NCBI RefSeq assembly: GCF_024181725.1 | Contig: NZ_CP028908.1 | Span: 3,151,501 to 3,215,500, forward strand | DNA: 64,000 nt | From: Bradyrhizobium sp. WD16 | GTDB taxonomy: Bacteria > Pseudomonadota > Alphaproteobacteria > Rhizobiales > Xanthobacteraceae | Direction of reading: 5' to 3' | Shown: one piece after another, positions 26,064 to 35,500 of the stretch | Numbering within the stretch: position 1 is the first letter of the stretch | Layout: each line of letters opens with the position of its first letter | Program-made: the position numbers and the translations under genes | The notes under the pieces: generated by a model | Database searches by the model: none | What the model was told of the DNA's origin: nothing | What the model saw: the letters and a program-made list of their open reading frames with translations, nothing else

Positions 26064-26835
26064 CTCTCAAGCCGGATCGGGGCAGGAACCAGGTGAAGGT
26101 GGTGCCTTTGCCGGCGACGCCTGGAGTGAAGTTCCCGCCTTCGAGTGCGTGCGGGCTGTAATCGAAGGTGTCGAGAAATTCGATCAGCTCTGGCGTCGGA
26201 AAGGCGCACATCAGTGCCGGCCGGCACCGGCGCAAGGTCTCGGTCGCGCCGTTGAGGATGTCGAGCTCGGCGCCCTGGGCATGCAGCTTGAGTAGTCGGG
26301 GCGACAGGCCGAACGAATCGAGCGTCCGGCACTGCACCTGATATTCCTCGACGGTCAGCTTGCGTTCGTCGAACCGAAACATGCGGCCGCGATCGCGCAG
26401 CCACTCGGTCGCTTCGTTCCGGCTCATGGCGGCCATGCCGTCGCAATCCCATCTCCCGTAGCGGGGAACGAAGAAGCGCAGCTGCCCGGGCCGTCGCCCC
26501 AGCGCGCAGATGTGAATCGTCACATTCCTGTCGGCGCCAAAGCGTGATGCCAGCCGGTCGGCCGATCGAGGCTCCGGCTCGAAGGCGACGACGGGGCATC
26601 GGGGCAGCAGCCGCCTGAAGGCGGCGACGCTTTGGCCGCGGTTGGCGCCGACGTCGACGATCAGGCCCTCGCCGAGCGCCAGCCGGGCGACGCCGTCGAA
26701 TTCCGGCTTCGAGACATAGCGGGTGGCGAGGTCCTTGATGGCGAACCGGACGCGGGCCGCGCCGGGAATCCGGGCGTAGAGAAAACGCGCGAGCGCTTTC
26801 GCACTCGTGGGCTTGAATTCGAGGGTAATCGTCAT
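26026..26835 (-). CDS. FkbM family SAM-dependent methyltransferase
   Basis: 269 aa from the ATG at 26835. A longer frame to 27123 would overlap the divergent glycosyltransferase and its AT-rich promoter, so the shorter form is chosen. FkbM landmarks: the SAM-binding GLIVDVGANRGQSVAAFRR, VVAFEPEPRSADRL, the TIHICALG strand and LKLHAQGAELDILNGA. In the last motif the usual Lys-Ile/Asp form is LKIDxQGxE, and here it is LKLHAQGAE. Enzymes of this family O-methylate sugars and other small hydroxylated compounds. With the fusion protein upstream there are two candidate methyltransferases for EPS decoration. Confidence 0.85.
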   Translation of the reverse strand: MTITLEFKPTSAKALARFLYARIPGAARVRFAIKDLATRYVSKPEFDGVARLALGEGLIVDVGANRGQSVAAFRRLLPRCPVVAFEPEPRSADRLASRFGADRNVTIHICALGRRPGQLRFFVPRYGRWDCDGMAAMSRNEATEWLRDRGRMFRFDERKLTVEEYQVQCRTLDSFGLSPRLLKLHAQGAELDILNGATETLRRCRPALMCAFPTPELIEFLDTFDYSPHALEGGNFTPGVAGKGTTFTWFLPRSGLRANAKPLFLAATP

Positions 26836-26995
26836 CGGACAGGCCCCGGGAAGACGGCTCCGCCCCAGCCGGTGTCCAGGCGGGAATTTAATATCTGTTG
26901 CAATTAATATCAGGCTGGTCAAATAATGTCGAATTAAATAATCGGCGCGGCGTCTGATCTGTTCGGCGCGGCCTGACAACCCCGGGGCAGCAGCG
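26836..26995. promoter_or_regulatory. AT-rich divergent promoter region
   Basis: Between the FkbM and GT2 genes, 26884-26944 is AT-rich, with GAATTTAATAT, GCAATTAATATC and GAATTAAATAATC words. These are the same word types found upstream of wecG and of the genes at 17.9, 23.3 and 41.6 kb. A GGGGCAG ribosome-binding site precedes the GT2 ATG at 26996. Confidence 0.45.
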
Positions 26996-28039
26996 ATGGC
27001 GGCCGCAACGATCCACGACAAGGTCGCGGTTCTGATTGTCGGATTCCATAATCCCGACGACATCGCCCGGTGCCTCACCGCGTTGTCGAAAGCCGGCGGC
27101 TCGCCCGCCTTCGACATCTTCATCTGTGAGAACGGCGGGCCGGATGCCTATGACCGGCTGATCCATCAGCTGACGGCGATCGGCGGTTGTTGCGCAGGGG
27201 TGGCCGGGGTGGGCGTGACAAGCGCGGCGCCGGAGACATTCCTGGCAACGCGGCGGCTCAAGCTGCTGACGAGGCCCTCGGACGTCCTGGTCGGATGCGC
27301 GACCGGCAATCTCGGCTATGCCGGGGGAATCAACGCCTGGCTACGCGAACTCGTCAATCGAAACGGCTGGAAAGGCATCTGGATCCTCAATCCCGACACC
27401 GAGCCGGCGCCGGATGCGCTGGCTGCGTTGGTCGCCCGGGCGGAAGTCGGCGGCAAGGGAATGGTCGGCAGCACGATTCTCGAAGCGGGACGGGACGACG
27501 TCGTCCGCTTTCGCGGCGGGCTCCACTGGCACAAGCTGGGCGCAAGGGCGATCGCCATCGGACTGTCGGACCAGATCGACGCGCCGTTCGATCTGTCGGC
27601 GGTCGAACGGGCGATGGACAGTCCGTCGGGCGCCTCGATGTACGTGACGAGACGCTGCATCGAGCAGATCGGGCTGATGGACGAGAGCTATTTCCTGTTC
27701 TTCGAAGACCTGGACTGGGGCGTGCGGGCGAAGAAGCTCGGCCTCGGCTATGCGAGCGCGTCCATCGTCGCTCACCAGCGCGGGACCACGACCGGCTCGG
27801 CCGGGCATCTCACGGCGCTGTCCCGGCTCGCCGTCTATCTGCAGCATCGGAACGCCATTCATTTCGTTCGCCGGCATCATCCTTGGACATTGCCCGTCTT
27901 GGTCGCCATTTCGACCCTGCAGGCGTTTCGATTTCTGCTGCACCGCGCGCCGCGCAACTGCCTTGCGGCCATCGAAGGCACAGTGGCTGGGCTTCGAGGC
28001 GAGAAAGGCCCGCCGAGTTGGCATCGGAATGCGGCTTGA
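26996..28039 (+). CDS. GT2 family glycosyltransferase (rhamnosyltransferase-like)
   Basis: 347 aa, ATG preceded by GGGGCAG. The order VAVLIVGFHNPDDIARCL, ENGGPDAY, GNLGYAGGINAWL, IWILNPDTEP (DxD equivalent), SGASMYVTRR and ESYFLFFEDLDWGVRAKKLG is that of bacterial dTDP-rhamnosyl and related family 2 transferases. The C-terminal hydrophobic helix (TLPVLVAISTLQAFRFLL) may associate with the membrane. It is followed eight bases later by the secreted beta-helix gene, an arrangement that ties the beta-helix family to EPS assembly. Sugar specificity is unknown. Confidence 0.88.
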   Translation: MAAATIHDKVAVLIVGFHNPDDIARCLTALSKAGGSPAFDIFICENGGPDAYDRLIHQLTAIGGCCAGVAGVGVTSAAPETFLATRRLKLLTRPSDVLVGCATGNLGYAGGINAWLRELVNRNGWKGIWILNPDTEPAPDALAALVARAEVGGKGMVGSTILEAGRDDVVRFRGGLHWHKLGARAIAIGLSDQIDAPFDLSAVERAMDSPSGASMYVTRRCIEQIGLMDESYFLFFEDLDWGVRAKKLGLGYASASIVAHQRGTTTGSAGHLTALSRLAVYLQHRNAIHFVRRHHPWTLPVLVAISTLQAFRFLLHRAPRNCLAAIEGTVAGLRGEKGPPSWHRNAA

Positions 28040-28047
28040 GGGGCCCG

Positions 28048-28905
28048 ATGAGGACGGCGCGATGGTGGGTGCCGCCGCTGTTGGGAGCGGCCATGGCGCT
28101 GCTCGGATGGGGACGGACGCCGGTCCTGGACGAGGACGCCGCGGCGGCCGGCCGGGATGGTGGTGCGCCTGCGAGCGCGCATTGGCCCGATGATGCCAAC
28201 ACCGGCGTTCCGGCAGGGACCGCGCTCAAGCCGCACGGTCCGCTGGTCGTGACCGCGGCGGGAAGCATCATCGCCGATCTCGACATTCAAGGATCTGTCG
28301 TCATCAAGGCCGCTGACGTCGTGTTGAAGAGTTCGCGGATTCGCAGCGCGAGTTACGACGTCGTCCGGATCATGCCGGGCCTGTCCGGGGTGATCATCCA
28401 GGACTGCGAGATCGACGGCGTCGGCACCGGCAATGATGGATCGAGCGGCATCCGCGGCGCCGGCTCATTTCTGCGTAACAACATCCACGACGTCGAAAAC
28501 GGCATCACGCTGGATGGCAGCGCGGCAATCAAGGACAACTATATCCACGACCTGCGGGCATCCGGGGCACCGCACTATGACGGCATCCAGATCGACGGAG
28601 ATGTCTCCGACGTGGTTATCAGCCATAACACCGTCATCAACTCGTACGGGCAGACATCGGCGGTGATGATCGACAATTATTTCGGTCCGATCGCCAACAT
28701 CCAGGTCGACAACAATCGGCTGGTCGGCGGCGGCTATACGGTCTATTCGGACGGTCAATTCAGGCAGGACCCGATTTCGGGCGTCGCGTTCGTCGATAAT
28801 CGACTGGGCAAGGGGCATTTGGGCTACAGTTCGTTCGTCAGAAACCAGCCGGACTGGCGCGGCAATGTCGACGACGCGACGGGCCGGCCCCTGGGCTCGC
28901 AGTGA
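28048..28905 (+). CDS. Exported right-handed parallel beta-helix protein (Sec signal peptide)
   Basis: 285 aa. The N-terminus (MRTARWWVPPLLGAAMALLGWG) is a Sec signal peptide with Arg, a hydrophobic core and small residues after. The mature part is a single beta-helix domain closely similar to the N-terminal domains of the two big proteins at 29.5 and 32.6 kb: NTGVPAGT, the repeated coil pattern, CEIDGVGTGNDG, and NYIHDLRASGAPHYDGIQIDG. It lacks Ig repeats and a C-terminal secretion tail. Right-handed beta-helices of this kind occur in polysaccharide lyases, hydrolases and C5-epimerases, so an EPS-processing or EPS-binding role in the periplasm is plausible. No catalytic triad can be assigned with certainty; the conserved HYDGIQI segment is a candidate site. 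Confidence 0.82.
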   Translation: MRTARWWVPPLLGAAMALLGWGRTPVLDEDAAAAGRDGGAPASAHWPDDANTGVPAGTALKPHGPLVVTAAGSIIADLDIQGSVVIKAADVVLKSSRIRSASYDVVRIMPGLSGVIIQDCEIDGVGTGNDGSSGIRGAGSFLRNNIHDVENGITLDGSAAIKDNYIHDLRASGAPHYDGIQIDGDVSDVVISHNTVINSYGQTSAVMIDNYFGPIANIQVDNNRLVGGGYTVYSDGQFRQDPISGVAFVDNRLGKGHLGYSSFVRNQPDWRGNVDDATGRPLGSQ

Positions 28906-29483
28906 CCGGGCGCACATTAAATGAGAGCGCAAATAGCCGTGCGCTCGCCCAATGAGCCGATAAATACCCTGGGTGCGGTTCTTTGATGCGAAGCGCCTGT
29001 CCTCACGGCGGTCCTGCCGCGAAGGGCGATGGTCCTTCCGCAAATTAAGTTCCTGGCGGCGTTCGCATTTAATTCCCGTTCGATGCGCCGATTGCTCGCG
29101 CCGCGCAACAGCGTCGCTCGATGTCGTGCCGTGGCTGGCGCCGCGGACGCCGCGAACAATTTTGCCGAACGTGGCGCGGTTGCCACAGCGGCGGCATTTA
29201 CAGCGTTGCGCGGCCGTGGCGTTTAAAAAATCAAATCCCTGCCCGAGGCTTAGTCGGGACACCACCAGGCAGCCGTCGCCGCGATATCGTTTTCAATCAG
29301 GTGAATTGGGCGGCCGTCGCAAAGAAATGACCTCGGCCGGGCCGCGGTCTTGTCCCAAAAAAGCCGCCGCCGGTCGACTTGCTCCGAACCGCAACGCAGC
29401 GGCGCCGCCTATTCCTATGCTTTGGGGAAGATATGGAGCCTGGGACGAAGCGCGGATCGTTGCCAACCGAAGGGAGAAACAAC
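28906..29483. promoter_or_regulatory. 578-bp intergenic region with scattered AT-rich words
   Basis: No convincing gene was found on either strand. It holds ACATTAAATG near 28915, CAAATTAAG and GCATTTAATTCC at 29040-29075 and GGCGTTTAAAAAATC near 29219, set in GC-rich sequence. These match the word types of other promoters here and probably mark the promoter of the large beta-helix gene. The ribosome-binding site GAAGGGAG (29468-29475) precedes the TTG start at 29484. Confidence 0.4.
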
Positions 29484-31988
29484 TTGGCTACGACTTCTAA
29501 CGGGGGAATGCCGGATTCCACAAATACGGGGGTGTCCTCGGGCATCACGTTGACGCCGTCAGGCGATCTCATCATCACCCAGGCCGGAGCGGTCATCTCC
29601 GGACTGAATATTCAGGGCACGGTCTATATCGCGGCGCCGAACGTCACGCTGGTCGACTGCAAGATCACGGCGGCGAGCTTCGGCGTGGTGCAGATCGCCC
29701 AGGGGGTGACCGGAGCGGTCGTCCAGAACTGCGAGATCAACGGAGTCGGCAGCGGCAATGATGGCTCCAACGGCATCAGCGGTCAGGGCACCTTCATCGG
29801 CAACAACATCTACAACGTCGAAAACGGGATCAACGTAACCGGCGCGTCCGTCATCAAGGACAATTATATCCACGATCTGCAGGCGTCGGGATCGCCGCAT
29901 TACGACGGCATCCAGATCGACGGCGGGGTGTCCAACGTGACGATCAGCCACAACACGGTCATCAATTCGCACGACCAGACCTCGGCGATCATGATCGACA
30001 ATTATTGGGGCCCGATCGCCAATATCAGCGTCGACGGTAACCTGCTCGTGGGCGGTGGCTACACCGCCTATACGGACGCGGGGTTCAGCGGCGGTTCGGT
30101 TTCGGGAGTTTCTTTCACCAATAACCACATGGTCACCGGCGCCTTCGGGGTGACCGACTTCAACCAGGCATCGCCGACCTATTCCGGCAACGTGAACGAC
30201 GGGGCCATGCTGGTCTCGGCGCTCAATACGCCGACCAACGTTTCGACGACGACGAGCGCGACCTCGACCGCGCCGGCGGCGCCCATCATCGCCTCGTTCT
30301 CGACCGACACCGGCGTCGTCGGCGACGGCATCACCAGCGACAACACGCTGGCGCTCAAGGGGACCGCCGCCGTGGGCAGCACCGTGCAGCTGTATGATGG
30401 CTCGACCCAGATCGGCGCAACCACCGCCGATTCGGCCGGGATCTGGAACTACATCACTTCCGTCCTGGCCGATGCCAAGCATGTGCTGACGGCGACAGCG
30501 ACCAACGCCACCGGCCAGACCAGCACGGCCTCATCCGCGCTCAGCGTGACTGTCGACACGGCGGCACCGACCGCACCGGTCCTGACCACCGATTCCATCG
30601 TCAACACCAACCACGTCGTGCTGAACGGAACGGCCGAGGCCAACAGCTCCATCAAGGTCTATGACGGCACGACCATGGTCGGCACCGGGACGACAAGCGC
30701 GAGCGGCGCATGGAGCGTCACGACGAGTGTCTTGTCCGCCGGCGCCCACGCCCTCACCGCCACGGCGACCGACGTCGCCGGCAATGTCAGCGTCATGTCA
30801 AAGCCGCTCGATCCGGTGATCGGCACAAGCACCACGACGAGCACCGGCTCGACGTCGCTGGCGGCACCGGCGATCGCCTCGTTCTCGACGGACAGCGGCA
30901 TTTTGGGCGACCACATCACCAACGACAATACGCCGACCCTGACCGGAACGGCGGTCGCCAGCAGCACGGTCAAGGTGTTCGACGGCAACACGCAGGTCGG
31001 GACCGCGACGGCGAACAGCAGCGGTCGGTGGAGCGTGACGACGTCGGCGCTCGGCGACGGCAGTCACAGCCTGACAGCGACCGACACCGATTCCTCGGGC
31101 CACACCAGCGCCGCGTCGGCCGCCTTGTCGGTCACCATCGACACCCATGCCCCCGCCGCGCCGACGATGGCCGTCTCCTCGCAGACCGGTTCGGCGGTCG
31201 GCGGCGTGACGAACCTGACGGACCTCGTCCTGAAGGGGACCGCGGAAGTCAACAGCACCGTGAAGGTGTTCGACGGCACGACCCAGATCGGGTCCGCGAC
31301 CGTCAACAGCCACGGCGGCTGGAGCTTCGATACTGGTCATCTGGCCAGCGGCAAGCACAGCTTCGCATCGACCGATACCGACGTCGCCGGCAACGCCGGC
31401 GCCGCGTCGGCGGTCAAGGCGGTGGCCGTGACTGCGCCGATCGAGTTCACGAATCTGTCCGAGAACGCGAGCCATATCGCGACCATCAAGGGCACCGCCG
31501 ACGCTTACAGCCAGATCAAGCTGTACGAAGGCAGTACCGCGCTGGGCACGGTTCAGACGGCGGCCGACGGCACCTGGAGCGTCACCACCGGCTACATGTC
31601 GAACAAGGTGCACACCTTCACCGCGCAGGAAGTCGACGGCAGCGGGACCACCATCGCCAAGAGTTCGGGCGAGGCGATCCTGGGCTCGACCCGCCGCGAC
31701 ACGCTGACGAGCACCTCAGGCGACGACTTCCTCTTCGGCAACGGCCATCCCGACACCTTCGTGTTTGCCGCGAATTTCGGCCATGACGTCATCAAGGATT
31801 TCGTTGCCGGGGGCCGTGGTCACGACACGATCCAGTTCGGTACCAGCGTGTTCGACAGCTTTGCCAGCGTGCTGTCCCACGCCTCGCAGGTCGGGCACGA
31901 CGTCGTCATCGCGAAGGGGAGCGATATGCTGATGCTGAAGAACACCAATTTGGGGTCGCTCAACGGCCACGACTTCCACTTCGCGTGA
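29484..31988 (+). CDS. Large secreted beta-helix / Ig-repeat / RTX-like protein A
   Basis: 834 aa from a TTG at 29484 with GAAGGGAG upstream. The start is supported by the sister gene at 32589, whose leader CCAACCGAAGG and protein N-terminus align with it. Layout: beta-helix (about 8-250) with CEINGVGSGNDG and SPHYDGIQIDG; four Ig-like repeats of about 95 residues (about 270-650), each with TGTA-x-x-x-S-VKVFDG and a TATATD core; a fifth Ig-like domain (652-728); and a C-terminal tail (about 729-834) with GDDFLFGNGHPDTFVFAANFG...HDVIKDF and DTIQF, as in RTX type I substrates. No signal peptide. The second exporter at 37-40 kb is the likely secretion route. Predicted as an EPS-modifying or matrix-binding extracellular protein. 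Confidence 0.87.
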   Translation: MATTSNGGMPDSTNTGVSSGITLTPSGDLIITQAGAVISGLNIQGTVYIAAPNVTLVDCKITAASFGVVQIAQGVTGAVVQNCEINGVGSGNDGSNGISGQGTFIGNNIYNVENGINVTGASVIKDNYIHDLQASGSPHYDGIQIDGGVSNVTISHNTVINSHDQTSAIMIDNYWGPIANISVDGNLLVGGGYTAYTDAGFSGGSVSGVSFTNNHMVTGAFGVTDFNQASPTYSGNVNDGAMLVSALNTPTNVSTTTSATSTAPAAPIIASFSTDTGVVGDGITSDNTLALKGTAAVGSTVQLYDGSTQIGATTADSAGIWNYITSVLADAKHVLTATATNATGQTSTASSALSVTVDTAAPTAPVLTTDSIVNTNHVVLNGTAEANSSIKVYDGTTMVGTGTTSASGAWSVTTSVLSAGAHALTATATDVAGNVSVMSKPLDPVIGTSTTTSTGSTSLAAPAIASFSTDSGILGDHITNDNTPTLTGTAVASSTVKVFDGNTQVGTATANSSGRWSVTTSALGDGSHSLTATDTDSSGHTSAASAALSVTIDTHAPAAPTMAVSSQTGSAVGGVTNLTDLVLKGTAEVNSTVKVFDGTTQIGSATVNSHGGWSFDTGHLASGKHSFASTDTDVAGNAGAASAVKAVAVTAPIEFTNLSENASHIATIKGTADAYSQIKLYEGSTALGTVQTAADGTWSVTTGYMSNKVHTFTAQEVDGSGTTIAKSSGEAILGSTRRDTLTSTSGDDFLFGNGHPDTFVFAANFGHDVIKDFVAGGRGHDTIQFGTSVFDSFASVLSHASQVGHDVVIAKGSDMLMLKNTNLGSLNGHDFHFA

Positions 31989-32588
31989 GCCGCGTAGCCT
32001 GTCGAAGGGCGATGCATAGCCGTCACCTGTTTTGGAGGATCATCCCGATGAGGAGTGGCAAATCCGGATGTCGTTATTGCCGGGCGGAGGGATTGCCCCC
32101 ACCGCGCGAGAGGCGGCCGCGGTACCCGGCTGCGGAACATAGAAGCATGTGTAGTGATCGCGGGCGATGTTGCTCAATCCGTGCGGCGGTAGCGGGTTGT
32201 GAGTGAGGCGCCTGCGCGACGTCGAGACTTTGCGATGTCGTGCCGCTTGGGATGCCGAGTGCGAATGATCTCGTTGCAAGCGGCGTTGCCGTCGCGCTGC
32301 GGTATTTTTGTTGGCCGAGGTGAATTCGGAAAAATAGGCAAATCACTCGCCGATGTTTGAGCTAGATCATCATCGAGGCCCGGAGTGAGAGTATGTTTAA
32401 ATTTATCCAACTTGGTGGACGTCGCGCAAAAAGGACCATGCACGTCGTGGTCTCGTCCCAGAAAATCCGTTCACAGTTGGCCGCTTATAGACAGCAATCA
32501 ATTCCGCGGTGAGATCGACGTCTTCGCTCGGGAGCATTGTTGAGTCCGGGAAAACGCGCCGCTCCTTGCCAACCGAAGGAGGAATGCC
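31989..32588. promoter_or_regulatory. 600-bp intergenic region between the two large beta-helix genes
   Basis: No supportable gene on either strand. An AT-rich word ATGTTTAAATTTATCC lies at 32393-32408, about 180 bases upstream of the next start, and may be part of its promoter. A strong ribosome-binding site GAAGGAGGAA precedes the GTG at 32589, more canonical than that of the sister gene. The separation suggests the two big genes are transcribed independently. Confidence 0.4.
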
Positions 32589-35500
32589 GTGGCGACAATT
32601 TCCACTAGTGGATGGCCGGATCTGTCAAATACGGGTGTGCCCTCGGGTGTGACGCTGACGCCGTCCGGCGACCTCATCATCACCCAGGCCGGAGCGGTCG
32701 TCTCCGGACTGAACATCCAGGGCAGCGTGTATATCAATGCGCCGAACGTCACGCTGATCGACTGCAAGGTCACCTCGGCGAGCTTCGCCGTGGTGCAGAT
32801 CGCCGACGGGGTGACCGGAGCGGTGGTCCAGAACTGCGAGATCAACGGTGTCGGCAGCGGCAATGATGGCTCCCTCGGCATCAACGGCCAGGGCACCTTC
32901 ATCGCCAACAACATCTATAACGTCACGGATGGCATCAACGTCACCGGCTCGTCGCTGATCAAGGACAACTACATCCACGATCTGCAGGCATCGGGGGAGC
33001 CGCATTATGACGGCATCCAGATCGACGGCGGCGTCTCCAACGTCACGATCAGCCACAACACGGTGATCAATTCGTACGACCAGACCGCGGCGATCATGAT
33101 CGACAATTATTTTGGGCCGATCTCCAATATCAGCGTCGACAACAACCTGCTCGCGGGCGGCGGCTACACCGTCTATGCGGACGCCCAGTTCAGCGGCGGT
33201 CCGATCACGGGCGTGTCGTTCACCAACAACCACATGGCCAGCGGGCTGTGGGGCTACACCGACTTCAACCAGACGTCGCCGGTCTACACCGGCAACATCA
33301 ACGATGGCACGGCGTTGATCGCCACGCTGAACAGCCCGGCCAACGACGTTCCGCCGGCGCCTGCCATCGAAGCCTGGTCGCCCGATACCGGTGTTGTCGG
33401 TGACGGCATCACCGACGCCAATAAGGTGACGCTGACGGGGACCGCGGCCGCCAACAGCACCGTGAAGGTGTACGACGGCACCACTCAGATCGGCGCCACC
33501 CTGGCCAATGCGATCGGCGCCTGGTCGCTCGTCACGGCGGTGCTGAACGACGCCACGCACATCCTGACGGCGACGGCGACGAATGCCGCCGGCCTGACCA
33601 GCGGAGCGTCCGCGGTGCTGAGCGTGACCGTCGACACGATAGCGCCGACCGCACCGGTTCTGGTCAGCGACACCATCGTCAACACCGATCACGTCGCGCT
33701 GGCGGGGACCGCCGAGGCGAACAGCAGCATCAAGGTCTATGACGGCACGACCGCCGTCGGCACGGCGACGACCAGCGCGAGCGGTGCCTGGAGCCTGACC
33801 ACGACCGCATTGGCCGATGGGGCCCATGCCCTGAGCGCGACGGCGACCGACGTCGCCGGCAACGTCAGCACCCTCTCGGCGCCGCTCGATCTGGTGATCA
33901 ATGTCACGACGCCGCCGCCCGTGATCGCCTCGTTCTCGACGGACAGCGGCGTCCTGGGAGACCACATCACCAACGACAACACGCCGACCCTGGCCGGAAC
34001 GGCGGTCGCCAACAGCACGATCAAGGTGTTCGACGGCACCACCCAGGTCGGGACCACGACAGCCAATGGCAGCGGCCAATGGACGCTGACGACGCCGACG
34101 CTCGGCGACGGCAGCCACAGCCTGACGGCGACCGACACCGATTCGTCGGGCCACACCAGCGCCGCATCGGCCGCCTTGTCGGTCACCATCGACACCCACC
34201 CGCCGGTCGCGCCGACCATGGCGGTCTATGCGCAGGACGGCAGCGCCGTCGGCGGCACGACGACGCTCACCGACCTGATCCTCAAGGGAGCGGCCGAAGC
34301 CAACAGCACAGTGAAGGTGTTCGACGGCACGACCCAGATCGGATCGGCCACCGCCAACGGCACCGGCGCCTGGAATTTCGACACCGGCCATCTGGCCAGC
34401 GGCCAGCACAGCTTCACGTCGACCGACACCGACATCGCCGGCAATGTCGGTCCCGCGTCGGCGACCCAGGCGGTCACGGTCGCGGCCTCGACGGGTGGCG
34501 GATGGCCGGATCTGTCAAATACGGGTGTGCCCTCGGGTGTCACTCTGACGCCGTCCGGCGACCTCATCATCACCCAGGCCGGGGCGGTCGTCTCCGGACT
34601 GAACATCCAGGGCAGCGTGTATATCAATGCGCCGAATGTTACGCTGATCGACTGCAAGGTCACCTCGGCGAACTTCGTTGTGGTGCAGATCGCCGACGGG
34701 GTGACCGGAGCTGTGGTCCAGAACTGCGAGATCAACGGTGTCGGCAGCGGCAATGATGGCTGCGAGGGCATCAGCGGCCAGGGCACCTTCATCGGCAACA
34801 ATATCTATAACGTTGAAGACGGCATCAGCGTCACTGGCCCGTCGCTGATCAAGGACAACTACATCCACGATCTGAAGGCATCGGGAGAGCCGCATTATGA
34901 CGGCATCGAGATCGACGGCGGCGTCTCCAACGTCACGATCAGCCACAACACGGTGATCAATTCGTACGACCAGACCGCGGCGATCATGATCGACAATTAT
35001 TTTGGGCCGATCTCCAATATCAGCGTCGACAACAACCTGCTCGCGGGCGGCGGCTACACCGTCTATGCGGACGCCCAGTTCAGCGGCGGTCCGATCACGG
35101 GCGTGTCGTTCACCAACAACCACATGGCCAGCGGGCTGTGGGGCTACACCGACTTCAACCAGACGTCGCCGGTCTACACCGGCAACGTCAACGATGGCAC
35201 GGCGTTGATCGCCACGCTGAACAGCCCGGCCAACGACGTTCCACCTGCGCCTGCCATCGAAGCCTGGTCGCCCGATACCGGTGTTGTCGGCGACGGCATC
35301 ACCGACGCCAATAAGGTGACGCTGACGGGGACCGCGGCCGCCAACAGCACCGTGAAGGTGTACGACGGCACCACCCAGATCGGCGCCACCCTGGCCAATG
35401 CGATCGGCGCCTGGTCGCTCGTCACGGCGGTGCTGAACGACGCCACGCACATCCTGACGGCGACGGCGACGAATGCCGCCGGCCTGACCAGCGGAGCGTC

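Noticed and set aside
26836-27123. Longer form of the FkbM protein starting at 27123
   Set aside because: It would overlap the divergent GT2 gene and its AT-rich promoter, and the extra residues do not resemble the family.
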